Position numbers and translations under genes: made by a program. Source: Streptomyces profundus (GTDB lineage Bacteria; Actinomycetota; Actinomycetes; Streptomycetales; Streptomycetaceae). From it: 64,000 nucleotides of DNA. Where the stretch lies: assembly GCF_020740535.1 (NCBI RefSeq), contig NZ_CP082362.1, positions 1,240,001 through 1,304,000 on the forward strand, given 5' to 3'. The notes beneath the pieces are model-generated. The model searched no databases. It was not told where the DNA came from and was given only the letters and a program-made list of their open reading frames with translations. Positions 55,555-64,000 of the stretch are shown piece by piece (position 1 is the stretch's first letter; every line of letters starts with the position of its first letter).

Positions 55555-55592
55555 TTCACAACGCCTTAACAACCGGGCAACTGGAAGGCAAT
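55555..55592 (+). promoter_or_regulatory. GlnR-like box in front of glnII
   Basis: TTCAC-N6-TTAAC-N6-GCAAC-N6-GCAAT: four half-sites at exact 11-bp steps (55555, 55566, 55577, 55588). The spacing equals that of the glnA box, although the bases fit the consensus less well. Confidence 0.7.
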
Positions 55593-55644
55593 CGTCCCTG
55601 GCGAAGGTGGCGGCAGGCGTAGGACGCACCCGCGAAGACCTCCC

Positions 55645-55676
55645 CGTTGACCCGTTGACCCGTTGACCCGTTGACC
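55645..55676 (+). repeat. Four tandem CGTTGACC octamers
   Basis: Perfect 8-bp repeat with a fifth degenerate copy (55677-55685), in the glnII leader between the GlnR-like box and the ribosome site. Each copy contains TTGACC, a -35-like hexamer. Confidence 0.85.
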
Positions 55677-55702
55677 CCGTCGACCTCCCAAGGAGCAGGA
55701 CC

Positions 55703-56725
55703 GTGAGCTACAAGGCCGAGTACATCTGGATCGACGGCACGGAGCCGACCGCGAAGCTCCGCTCCAAGACCAAGATCCTGGCGGACGGCACGGAGCCGCC
55801 GGAGTGGGGCTTCGACGGGTCCAGCACCAACCAGGCCGAGGGCCACGCCTCGGACTGCGTCCTCAAGCCCGTCGCCAGCTACCCGGACCCGATCCGCGGC
55901 GGCGCGCACCGGCTGGTGCTGTGCGAGGTCTACAACACGGGCGACGACACGCCCCACGCCTCCAACACCCGTGCGCTGCTGCGCCCGTTGGCCGAGCGGT
56001 TCGCGGCCCAGGAGCCGGTCTTCGGCATAGAGCAGGAGTACACCTTCTTCAAGGGCTCCCGCCCGCTCGGCTTCCCCGAGAACGGCTTCCCCGCGCCGCA
56101 GGGCGGCTACTACTGCGGCGTCGGCGCGGACGAGATCTACGGCCGGGAGATCGTCGAGGCGCATCTGGAGAACTGTCTCAAGGCCGGTCTCGGCATCTCC
56201 GGCATCAACGCCGAGGTCATGCCGGGCCAGTGGGAGTTCCAGGTCGGCCCGCTCTCCCCGCTGGAGGTCTCCGACCAGCTGTGGGTGGCCCGCTGGCTGC
56301 TCTACCGCACCGCCGAGGACTACGGCGTCTCCGCCACCCTGGACCCCAAGCCGGCCAAGGGCGACTGGAACGGCGCCGGCGCGCACACCAACTTCTCCAC
56401 CAAGGCGATGCGCGAGGGCTATGACGCGATCATCGCCGCCTGCGACGCCCTGGGCCTTGAGGGCAAGCCGTTGGAGCATGTGACCAACTACGGCGTGGGC
56501 GTCGAGGACCGGCTGACCGGCGCGCACGAGACCGCCCCCTGGAACGAGTACAGCTACGGCGTCTCCAACCGGGGCGCCTCCGTCCGCATCCCGTGGCAGG
56601 TGGAGCGGGACAAGAAGGGCTACATCGAGGACCGTCGCCCCAACGCCAACTGTGACCCGTATGTGGTGACCAGGCTGATGGTGGACACCTGCTGCACCGA
56701 ACTGGACAGGGCGGGCCTGGTCTGA
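55703..56725 (+). CDS. glnII: Glutamine synthetase type II (eukaryotic-like)
   Basis: A 340-residue GSII enzyme, as found in Streptomyces and rhizobia besides GlnA. Signatures WGFDGSSTNQAEG, FGIEQEYTFFKG and the GAGAHTNFSTKAMR ATP-binding region are present, as is NRGASVRIP. It is not adenylylated in known systems. GTG 55703 follows AAGGAG. It shares GlnR-type control with glnA. Confidence 0.98.
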   Translation: MSYKAEYIWIDGTEPTAKLRSKTKILADGTEPPEWGFDGSSTNQAEGHASDCVLKPVASYPDPIRGGAHRLVLCEVYNTGDDTPHASNTRALLRPLAERFAAQEPVFGIEQEYTFFKGSRPLGFPENGFPAPQGGYYCGVGADEIYGREIVEAHLENCLKAGLGISGINAEVMPGQWEFQVGPLSPLEVSDQLWVARWLLYRTAEDYGVSATLDPKPAKGDWNGAGAHTNFSTKAMREGYDAIIAACDALGLEGKPLEHVTNYGVGVEDRLTGAHETAPWNEYSYGVSNRGASVRIPWQVERDKKGYIEDRRPNANCDPYVVTRLMVDTCCTELDRAGLV

Positions 56726-56806
56726 CCCTGCTCCCCCGGGGTTCCTGAGCAACCCCCGGACTCCCTTCGGCCCACGGTCGCAGCTCGGGCGTGGCATCGG
56801 AGGGAC

Positions 56807-56843
56807 ACCGAAGGCGCTCGCCGGCTCGGCGGGCGCCTTCGGT
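56807..56843. terminator. Terminator after glnII
   Basis: ACCGAAGGCGCTCGCCG pairs with CGGCGGGCGCCTTCGGT with a short loop and one mismatch. Confidence 0.85.
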
Positions 56844-57023
56844 ATGCCCGCGCGCCCCCTCACCCGGCGCACACGGCGCACACCGGGTGTACTCAGCACC
56901 ACCGCCCTCCCGGGGTCTCCCCCCGTTACGTTCGCATCGGGAACGCGACAGACTGTGGTCGCGGGTGGTCGCGGACGGAGCACCGCGCCGCACGGCGAGG
57001 TACGAAAGGGTTGGACAGGCACA

Positions 57024-58322
57024 ATGAACCGGTACCGGGCGCGAGACGGCCTGTTGGCGGCGGCACGCGGACTGCTGCTGATGGTGTTGACGATCGGCGC
57101 GTCGCTGCTGCTGTTCGTCCTGTTCGTGGTGTGCCTGGTCCTGGTGCCGCTGGGCGTCGGGCTGCTGGCCATGCCGGTGGTGATCGCCGCCATCCGGGCG
57201 CACGCCAACCTGCGCAGGAGGTACTCGGGCGACTGGTACGACATCACGATTCCGGTCGCCTACCGGCCGGTGCCGCACGATGCGCGCGGCGGGATCGCCG
57301 GCCAGGTCGACCGGGCGATCCGGCTGCTGAAGGACCCGGCCACCTGGCGCGACGGGCTGTGGCTGCTGCCCGACGCGGTCGTCGGCTTCACCCTGGCCAT
57401 GCTGCCGTTCATGCTGCTCGGCTACGGCCTCTGGGGTCCCGTCCTCGCGGCCGGCGTCTGGGTGCCCATCGTGAACGCGATGGGCACCTACTGGTGGGCC
57501 TTCGTCCCGGTGAGCAACCTGCTCACCGCCCTGCTGGCCGGCCTGATCGGCCTCCTGCTGCTGACCGCGGGGCTGCGGTACAACCCGCTCATCCTGCATG
57601 TGCACTTCCACTTCACCCGGGTGCTGATCGGCGCGCCGGAGAAGCAGCTGCTGGCGCAGCGGGTGGCCAGGCTCCAGGAGACCCGCCACGACGCGCTGGA
57701 CAACTCCGCGGCCGAACTCCGCCGCATCGAACGGGATCTGCACGACGGGGCGCAGGCCAGGCTGGTCGCGATGGGCATGAGCCTGGGCGCGGTCGAGGCG
57801 CTGATCGAGAAGGATCCCGACCAGGCCAAGAAGCTGCTGGCGCAGGCGCGTGCCAACTCGGCCGAGGCGCTCACCGAACTCCGCGACCTGGTGCGCGGCA
57901 TCCACCCGCCGGTGCTGGCCGAACGCGGCCTGGGCGACGCGGCCAGGGCGCTGGCGCTGCGGATGCAACTGCCGGTCGAGGTGGATGTGGAGCTGCCGGG
58001 GCGCCTCGACGAGTCGGTGGAGTCGGCCGCCTACTTCGCGATCAGCGAGGTGCTCACCAACGCGGCCAAGCACGCCCAGGCCGAACGCGCCTGGCTGGAC
58101 ATCTACTACAACCACAAGGAACACACCCTGCGGATCGCCGTCACCGACGACGGTCAGGGCGGGGCGACGCTGGAGGGCGGCAGCGGACTGCGTGGCCTCC
58201 AGCGCCGTCTGGGCGCCTTCGACGGGGTCCTCGCCGTCAGCAGCCCGGAGGGCGGCCCCACGCTGGTCACCATCGAGATCCCCTGCGCGCTGACCCAGCA
58301 GGGCCAGGTCAGGACGGACTGA
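57024..58322 (+). CDS. Sensor histidine kinase (HisKA_3 type)
   Basis: A 432-residue NarL-class sensor kinase. About four to five membrane helices in the first 190 residues, then DHp with phospho-acceptor His240 (ERDLHDGAQARL) and an ATPase domain with SEVLTNAAKHA and DDGQGG / GLRGLQRRL. The stimulus is unknown. ATG 57024. No response regulator gene lies next to it here; the next gene is a Ser/Thr kinase. Confidence 0.94.
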   Translation: MNRYRARDGLLAAARGLLLMVLTIGASLLLFVLFVVCLVLVPLGVGLLAMPVVIAAIRAHANLRRRYSGDWYDITIPVAYRPVPHDARGGIAGQVDRAIRLLKDPATWRDGLWLLPDAVVGFTLAMLPFMLLGYGLWGPVLAAGVWVPIVNAMGTYWWAFVPVSNLLTALLAGLIGLLLLTAGLRYNPLILHVHFHFTRVLIGAPEKQLLAQRVARLQETRHDALDNSAAELRRIERDLHDGAQARLVAMGMSLGAVEALIEKDPDQAKKLLAQARANSAEALTELRDLVRGIHPPVLAERGLGDAARALALRMQLPVEVDVELPGRLDESVESAAYFAISEVLTNAAKHAQAERAWLDIYYNHKEHTLRIAVTDDGQGGATLEGGSGLRGLQRRLGAFDGVLAVSSPEGGPTLVTIEIPCALTQQGQVRTD

Positions 58323-58496
58323 CGCCGGCCCTCCCCCGGACGAGGCGACGCACCCGGCCACCAGCGGAAGCCACCGACCGACCGGTCAACTGTGCCGGTA
58401 GCGGCGGGTTCTGTGGAGATTCCTCGCGCTGCGGAGTCGGACCGTTACCATCGCTTGGCGACGGACGGGCGCGGTGGCCGTCCAGGAGGAGGCGGC

Positions 58497-60428
58497 GTGG
58501 CCGAGACGCGACCGGGTGGCGCCTCAGGGCCCGCGCCCCTGGGCCCCGGGGACCCGAGGGACATCGGCCCCTACCGGCTGCTGGGGCGGCTGGGCGCCGG
58601 CGGGATGGGCCAGGTCTATCTGGGTCGGTCGATCGGCGGCCGGATGGTGGCGCTCAAGGTGGTGCGCGGCGATCTGGCGGCCGAGCCCGAGTTCCGCCGG
58701 CGGTTCCGGGCCGAGGTCGAGGCGGCGCGCCGGGTCGGCGGCCCGTGGACGGCGCCGGTGCTGGACAGCGACACCGAGTCGCCCGTGCCCTGGGTGGCCA
58801 CCGGCTATGTGGCCGGCCCGCCGCTCACCAGGGTCGTGGAGTCGCTGCACGGTCCCCTGCCCGAGGGTTCGCTGTGAGGGCTGGCATCGGGCCTGGCGCA
58901 GGCCCTGCGGGACATCCACGCGGTCGGGCTGATCCACCGCGATCTGAAGCCGTCGAACGTGATGGTGACGCTGGAGGGGCCGAAGGTCATCGACTTCGGG
59001 ATCGCCCGGGCCGTGGACGCCAGCGTGGTGACGCGCACCGGGTCGATGGTGGGCTCCCCCGGCTACATGCCGCCTGAGCAGATCAGGGGCGAGCCGCTGA
59101 GCGGCGCCAGCGACGTGTTCGCGCTGGGCGCGCTGCTGGCGTACGCGGCGACCGGACAGCACGCGTTCAGCTGGGACGGCGCGGCCACCCACACCGTGCT
59201 CTATCGCGTGCTCCACGAGGAGCCCGCCCTCGGGCCCGACGCTGGTCCGTTGACGGGGGAGCTGCGGGCGCTGGTGGCGCGCTGCCTGGCCAGGGACGCG
59301 GGGGCGCGGCCGACGCTGGCCGAGATCGGGCCGCTGGCCAGGGAGCGGGTCGGCGCGGACTTCTGGCTGCCGGCGTCGCTGACCGCGCGGCTGGGCCAGG
59401 ACGCCGCCGCCCTGCTGGAGTTCGACGAACCGCCGGCCGTCCCGCCCCCTGGCCCGGCCCCTTCGACCGGGCCCGCCCCCTCCGCCGCCCCCGTCACCGT
59501 TCCGGTTCCCGTCCCCGGGAAGCGGCGGCGCGCGGTGCTGGCGGCCGTGGCGGGGGCGGTGGCCGTCGGGGTCGCCCTACCGCTGATCGCGCTGGCCAAC
59601 TCCGGTGGTGACGACGGCGGTTCGGACGGCGCCGGCGGCGACCCCGCCGAGGCGCCACTGGCCGACCTGCTGCCGGCCGAGGTGCGGGCGGCCGGCGAGC
59701 TCACGGTCTGGGTCGCCGAACGGCACAACCCGGTGCTCTTCGAGGAGGAGGGTGCGCCGGTGGGTTTCGAGGTGGACCTCGCCGTGGCGATGGCCCAACG
59801 GCTGGGCGTCGAGCCGGTGTTCACCCTGGTCGACGACCGGCCGACCGCCGTCGACGGCGCACTGCGCAACAGCGCGGAGGCCCCGGGGCACGTGGTGATG
59901 TCGGGGTTCACCGACGCCCCGCAGCGGCGCGCGGAGTTGGGCCTCGACTTCGTCAACCACTTCGCCGACGGCTTCGCCGTGCTGAGCGACGATCCCGGCC
60001 GCTCCGGCGAGTTGGGCCTGCTCTGCGGGCTGCGGGTCACCTCCTACGACGACGAGTTCCTCCATGAGGTGATCGAGGAGAACACCGGGGGCTGCGCGGA
60101 GCCGCCCACGTGGCTGCCCGTCCCCAGCAGGGACGACATGGCGGAGGCCATCGCCTTGGACGAGGCGGACGTCGCGGTGCTGCTCTACTCGCAGGGCGCC
60201 CGCTACGCCCACGAACACGGCGACCTGGGGCTGTCCGTCGCGCTGGACTCCGCGGAGAAGGGATTCCGCGGCATCGGCGTCCCCCCGGACCAGCCGGCAC
60301 TGCGCGACGCCCTGGCCGCGGCCGTCGACCTGCTGATCCAGGACGGCACCTACGCCACCCTCCTCGACCGCTGGGGCATCCCCGAATCCGGCATCGGCAC
60401 CGCGTCCGTCAACGGCGGAAGCGGCTGA
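58497..60428 (+). pseudogene. Receptor-like Ser/Thr protein kinase with solute-binding ectodomain, split by in-frame TGA
   Basis: GTG 58497 with GGAGGAGG opens a Hanks-type kinase: glycine loop GAGGMGQV, Lys54 in VALKVV. Codon 127 is TGA (58875-58877). The same frame then continues without another stop to 60428 with the catalytic loop HRDLKPSN (Asp149), DFG, a Pro-rich linker, one membrane helix (about 341-363) and a C-terminal SBP_bac_3-like periplasmic-binding domain (about 395-630). Without read-through, neither half makes a working kinase. It may be a recent nonsense mutation, a sequencing error (for example TGG) or true read-through; the intact frame speaks for a very recent event. Confidence 0.85.
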
Positions 60429-60476
60429 CGCCGCCGGCGCCGGCGCCTCCTCAGGCGCCGGCTGGGGCGCCAACGT

Positions 60477-61173
60477 TCAGACCACCGCCCCCGGAAGGTC
60501 CACCACCGTGAACGTCTCCAGGCGAGTGATGAGTTGACTCGCCCTGAGCCAGCGGACACGAGTGTCGTCATACGCCACACCCGCCGCGTCAACCGCGACG
60601 GGCAACGGGAACCCCGGCCGGTAGAGCGCGGCCCACACGCCGACGATGGAGAACTGCCAGACTCGAAGCGCCACATACCGTCGGGCCAGATGGGGACAGA
60701 ACCGCACCGCCTTCACCGCACACGGGAGACAGACGGGCGGGTGCGAAGTGAGCAGCTCCTCGGGCCAGGACGCCGGGTCGTCAGGGTCCTCACCGAGCAG
60801 CCAGAGCACACCGTCCTCGCTCTCGTTCAGCCGGCTCGGCGCACACCTGACACAACACCTTGCGCATGGCCCTGCGCTGACGCAGGCCGTGAACCCTGCC
60901 GAACTCCGGCCGCCCCCGCCCCGGACGGGAACCGATGCGCGACCACAGAACGCCGTCCTCGTCACGGTCCTGAAGGATCTCGTCCGCGTACCCGATGCCC
61001 CCCGCCCGGCAGACGACCACCGCGTCCACGTCGCGCTCCTCGCTCCACTGGGCGATGTACGGCACGATGTCGGGCCGGGGAAGCGTGCCAAGGGGCGGCC
61101 CGTTCACGCCACCCCCTCCGGCGGTGCTTCGGCCCCGATCGGCGTACGACAGGTCGGCCCTCAACTCATGCAT
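60477..61173 (-). pseudogene. Accessory-region hypothetical protein, frameshifted
   Basis: Two overlapping frames join into one protein. ATG 61173 gives MHELRADLSYADRGRS through PRPDIVPYIAQWSEERD and RQRRAMRKVLCQVCAEPAE; near 60825-60835 a one-base shift is needed to continue into EDGVLWLLGEDPDDPASWPEELL and on to the TGA at 60477. The repaired product (about 230 residues) has Cys pairs (CQVC, CLPC) that may bind zinc. I recall similar proteins next to GntR genes in integrative elements; function unknown. Confidence 0.75.
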
Positions 61174-61300
61174 GATGGGGTCACCCCTTTCGAGGGATCA
61201 GGGGGCGCGGTGTTCGCTTTGGCCGGCAGTCACCGCGCCCCACTTGCGCGCGAGCGCGCAGCTTGGCTTGTCCCGGACTGTTCCTCCGCCGAACGCAGCT

Positions 61301-61348
61301 CTAGAGTGTTCTAGAGCACTACGCGAAGTCAAGACTGTGCTAGAGCAC
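61301..61348. promoter_or_regulatory. CTAGAG-based GntR operators
   Basis: CTAGAG occurs at 61301, 61311 and 61340. AGTGTTCTAGAGCACT (61305-61320) and GTGC-TAGA-GCAC (61337-61348) are near-perfect dyads that end just before ATG 61350. The placement indicates autoregulation of the GntR gene. Confidence 0.7.
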
Positions 61349-61349
61349 T

Positions 61350-62102
61350 ATGGAGCGGAGGGTCATGGTCGAGGAGGCTCAGGCGCTGGCGCCGTACAAG
61401 CGCATCGCCGCGAAGATCCGACGGCAGATCGAGCAGGGAGCGCTGCGTCCCGGCGACAAGGTGCCGTCAGTGCGGGAGATCGAGCGCACCGAAGGCGTCT
61501 CGACCGCCACTGCGACCCGAGTCGCGGCGGTGCTGCGGAGCGAGGGACTCGCGGAGTCGGTGCCCGGCATCGGCACCATCGTCACGGCACGGCCGAGGCA
61601 GACCACCGGCCCGGACCGGCTCGCCCTGCTCAGGTCCGGCGGGGACGGATTCCGGTCGGGCGAGGAGGCCAAGGTGCTGGGAGCGGAGTTGGTCCCGGCG
61701 CCCGACACCGTCGCGAAGGCTCTCGGCGTTCCCGAGGGCGTGGCCGTGGTGCAGCGCGAGCGGGTGTACACCGACGGCCAGGGTGTGGTCGCCCTCTCCG
61801 CCTCGTGGCTGCCGGGGCCGTTCGCCGAGTCGGCACCGGAGTTGTTGGATGTCACCCCGCTGCCGACGATGACCTTCGGCCTGATCGAGGAACGGACCGG
61901 GCGCCGCGCTGTCCGCCGCCGGGATGTGGTGGCGATCAGGCCCGCCCCGGATGACGTCGCCGAGATCCTCGAAGTACCCGCTGGCACGCCGGTGTTGACC
62001 ATGACGAACTGTTACTGGGATCAGCACGGGGACGTGACCGAGTACGCGATCGACTACTTGGGAAGCGGTCGCGAACTCACTGCCGACCACGAGTTGGCCT
62101 GA
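61350..62102 (+). CDS. GntR/UTRA-family regulator 1
   Basis: A 250-residue regulator: winged helix (about 15-80: YKRIAAKIRRQIEQGALRPGDKVPSVREIERTEGVSTATATRVAAVLRSEG split by normal loops) and UTRA ligand domain (about 105-245). This KorSA/HutC type controls transfer or integration in actinomycete elements. ATG 61350 lies on the operator; ATG 61365 is an alternative start. Followed 24 bp later by another GntR gene. Confidence 0.92.
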   Translation: MERRVMVEEAQALAPYKRIAAKIRRQIEQGALRPGDKVPSVREIERTEGVSTATATRVAAVLRSEGLAESVPGIGTIVTARPRQTTGPDRLALLRSGGDGFRSGEEAKVLGAELVPAPDTVAKALGVPEGVAVVQRERVYTDGQGVVALSASWLPGPFAESAPELLDVTPLPTMTFGLIEERTGRRAVRRRDVVAIRPAPDDVAEILEVPAGTPVLTMTNCYWDQHGDVTEYAIDYLGSGRELTADHELA

Positions 62103-62126
62103 CGCCCCGAGCCAAGGATGCCCTGA

Positions 62127-62894
62127 ATGCCGATGCCCGATGAGCGGGCCGCCGATCGGCGGCCTCTTCACGAACGGATCGCTGCCGACCTGCGCGACGA
62201 CATACTGTCGGGGACTCCCGCGCCCGGCGCGAGCCTGCCTTCCACGCTCCGCTTGCGCGAACGTTTCGGGGCCTCCAACGCCACGATCCAGAAGGCGTTG
62301 CAACTCCTGAAGGACGAGGGCCTGGTCGTGGGGCGAGCCGGAGCCGCCGTCACCGTTCGAGAGCACCGCCAAGGGACGGTGCGGCCCGCCGACTTCGGGA
62401 GGCCGGTCGAACAGGGCAAGCCCTATCGGTGGCTCACGGAGGCCAGCGGGAGAGGCAGGAAGGGCAGCGCCAAACTGCTGGCCGTCTCAGAGGTGCGCCC
62501 GCCTCGGGATGTGGCGGCCTGTCTCGAACTGCCCGACGACGGAACGGCGATCGTGCGCCGCCAGGTGCTCTCGCTCAACGGCGAACCCGTCGAGTTGGTG
62601 CACTCCTACTACCCGCTCTCCCTTGCCGCCGGCACTCCACTGGCGGGCTCACGCAAGATCCGTGGGGGAACCCCGACCCTGCTGTCGGAGCTGGGCCATC
62701 CCCCTCAGCTCACCGTCGATCGGGTATCGGCGCGGGTGCCGACCCAGGAGCAGTACGAGCTCCTCGAACTCCCCACCGACCTCCCCGTTCTACGTACGCT
62801 CCGCGTGGTCTACAGCGAGGGCGAGCGTCCGATCGAGGCCACTGTGATGGTGAAGGCGGGACATCTGTACGAGCTTCAGTACGAGTTCGAATAG
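62127..62894 (+). CDS. GntR/UTRA-family regulator 2
   Basis: A 255-residue GntR/UTRA protein: HTH at about 13-75 (LHERIAADLRDDILSGTPAPGASLPS, RFGASNATIQKALQLLKDEGLV) and a UTRA domain with VELVHSYYPLSLAAGTPLA. It is only distantly similar to regulator 1, so the pair is not a recent duplication. Probably co-transcribed with it. Confidence 0.92.
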   Translation: MPMPDERAADRRPLHERIAADLRDDILSGTPAPGASLPSTLRLRERFGASNATIQKALQLLKDEGLVVGRAGAAVTVREHRQGTVRPADFGRPVEQGKPYRWLTEASGRGRKGSAKLLAVSEVRPPRDVAACLELPDDGTAIVRRQVLSLNGEPVELVHSYYPLSLAAGTPLAGSRKIRGGTPTLLSELGHPPQLTVDRVSARVPTQEQYELLELPTDLPVLRTLRVVYSEGERPIEATVMVKAGHLYELQYEFE

Positions 62895-63034
62895 GCCCGA
62901 GTTGGGGCCGGGGGGTGTCCGACATCCGGTGTGTCCCGGGTGTTTGGCTCCGGATCATTTCGCGTGCATGCCAACTGTCCTACGCTGACGCCGTGTTGCG
63001 GCTCTCCCCCACCCACACAGCGAAGGCGGATTCG

Positions 63035-64000
63035 ATGCGGCGGACGACAAGGATGCGATGGGTCGGCGGAGCGGTGGCCGCCGGCGGTGTCGGGGTGCTC
63101 GTCGCGGCGAGCGGGGTGCACGCCGCCGAGCCGGGCCAGGCGGCCTACTCGGCGAGCACCTCGGTCGGCGTGCACAACGCCTATCTGCAGAGTGCCTTTC
63201 CCTACTTCGCCGACGCCCTGGACTCGGGCGCCGGCATGTTGGAGATCGACGTCTGGACCAACTTCTTCGGCTCCGGCTGGCGCGTCGGCCACGACAACCC
63301 GTTCGGCAACCAGAACAACTGCGTGGGCGCGACAAGCCCCGAGGACCTCAGGTCCGGCTCGCGGAACCAGAACCTGGCCGGCTGCCTGGCCGACATCAGG
63401 ACCTGGCACGACGCCAACCCGGGCCACCGCCCGATCCTGTTGAAGATCGAGATGAAGGACGGCTTCGCCGACAACCTCGGGCGCGGCCCCGCCGCCTTCG
63501 ACTCCCTGGTGAACGAGGCCCTCGGCGACGCGGTCTTCGGCCCTGGCGACCTGGCCGGCGGCCACCCGACGCTGGACGCGGCCGTGACCGCCGAAGGCTG
63601 GCCGACCAGGGACGAGCTGGCGGGCAGGTTCCTGATCCACCTGATACCCGGCACGGTCGAGGAGGGGAACCCGTTCGACAACCTCTGGACGGACGTGGAG
63701 TACGCCCGGCACCTGCGGGATCTGGCCGCCTCTGGTTCGTTGGCACAGGCCACGGCGTTCCCCGCGGTCCACCACGCGGAGGCGGGCGACCCCCGGGAGA
63801 CCCGTTACCCGGAGGAGTCCATCCGGCCGTGGTTCGTCGTCTTCGACGGCGACGCGAACGTCTTCCTCGGCCCCGACGTCGACACCGGCTGGTACACCGA
63901 GCGCGGCTATCTGCTGGTCATGACCAACGCGCACAACGTCGCGCCGCCGATCGACGCGACCAACCCGACCGAGGCCGAGGCGCTCGGCCGGGTGAACGAG
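63035..64000 (+). CDS. Secreted phosphatidylinositol-specific phospholipase C-like protein (cut by window edge)
   Basis: At least 322 residues, running off the right edge without a stop. A signal peptide (about 1-31, RRTTRMRWVGGAVAAGG, cleavage after VHA) precedes a PI-PLC-like TIM barrel: the first catalytic His in SVGVHNAYLQ, the acid region GAGMLEIDVW and the second His in VGHDNPFG. Such enzymes cleave glycerophosphodiester bonds of phosphoinositides or similar lipids outside the cell. ATG 63035 follows GAAGGCGG. Confidence 0.88.
   Translation, partial: MRRTTRMRWVGGAVAAGGVGVLVAASGVHAAEPGQAAYSASTSVGVHNAYLQSAFPYFADALDSGAGMLEIDVWTNFFGSGWRVGHDNPFGNQNNCVGATSPEDLRSGSRNQNLAGCLADIRTWHDANPGHRPILLKIEMKDGFADNLGRGPAAFDSLVNEALGDAVFGPGDLAGGHPTLDAAVTAEGWPTRDELAGRFLIHLIPGTVEEGNPFDNLWTDVEYARHLRDLAASGSLAQATAFPAVHHAEAGDPRETRYPEESIRPWFVVFDGDANVFLGPDVDTGWYTERGYLLVMTNAHNVAPPIDATNPTEAEALGRVNE

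Larger units (their letters stand above)
55357..55702. other. Divergent control region of the Gfo/Idh and glnII genes
   Basis: No gene. It contains three GGTGTT elements exactly 10 bp apart (55378, 55388, 55398) near the oxidoreductase, the GlnR-like box at 55555-55592 and the CGTTGACC repeat at 55645-55676. Confidence 0.75.

Noticed and set aside
58392..58496. Upstream extension of the Ser/Thr kinase
   Set aside because: The GTG at 58497 has GGAGGAGG directly in front; the extension does not look like kinase sequence.

Overview
The window is about 64 kb of a very GC-rich actinobacterial chromosome, almost certainly Streptomyces or a close relative. The evidence is the high third-position GC, frequent GTG starts, GGAGG ribosome sites, GlnR-type boxes in front of two glutamine synthetase genes, and a core gene order I recognise from the S. 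coelicolor SCO2145-SCO2215 neighbourhood. That comparison is from memory, not from a search.

Layout. 1-12 kb: the aerobic respiratory block on the minus strand, ctaC-ctaD-ctaF and ctaE-qcrC-qcrA-qcrB (cytochrome c oxidase and the bc1 complex), with trpD, an Lrp-type sensor protein, an NYN-type protein cut by the window edge, a small receiver-like protein and an L,D-transpeptidase lipoprotein. 12-19 kb: sulfur, Fe-S and cofactor genes (a cysteine desulfurase fused to a TusA-like domain, ErpA, NadA) with a PfkB/adenosine-type kinase and a large exported protein. A 1.24-kb gene-free block of long direct repeats sits inside this part. 19-25.7 kb: phage-shock genes pspA and pspAA, membrane proteins, an HtrA-like lipoprotein protease and the cobalamin genes cobT and cobS. 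25.8-31.6 kb: leucyl aminopeptidase, lpdA, sucB and a FadR-type GntR regulator. 31.9-39.4 kb: a more accessory run with a WYL regulator, a SnoaL protein behind a MerR-type promoter, a divergent TetR/luciferase-like oxidoreductase pair sharing twin palindromes, an SDR, a TIGR01777 protein and a flavoprotein. 39.4-45 kb: a 69-bp minisatellite, a large HTH regulator, then lipB and lipA. 45-57 kb: small secreted and membrane proteins, glnA and glnII with GlnR-like boxes, rsgA preceded by a short leader ORF, and assorted regulators and enzymes. 57-64 kb: a histidine kinase, a receptor-like Ser/Thr kinase interrupted by an in-frame TGA, a frameshifted accessory gene, two tandem GntR/UTRA regulators with CTAGAG operators, and the start of a PI-PLC-like secreted enzyme.

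How the genes fit together. Cta and Qcr proteins form one electron-transfer chain. LipB and LipA make the lipoyl groups carried by the SucB E2 protein, which LpdA re-oxidises. The cysteine desulfurase, ErpA, NadA and LipA all belong to sulfur or Fe-S chemistry. GlnA and GlnII assimilate ammonium under a shared GlnR-like control.

Most unusual: the kinase split by TGA with its reading frame otherwise intact, the frameshifted gene beside the UTRA regulators (likely remnant of an integrative element), three different intergenic repeat blocks, and several clean palindromic operators that pair with regulators in the window.
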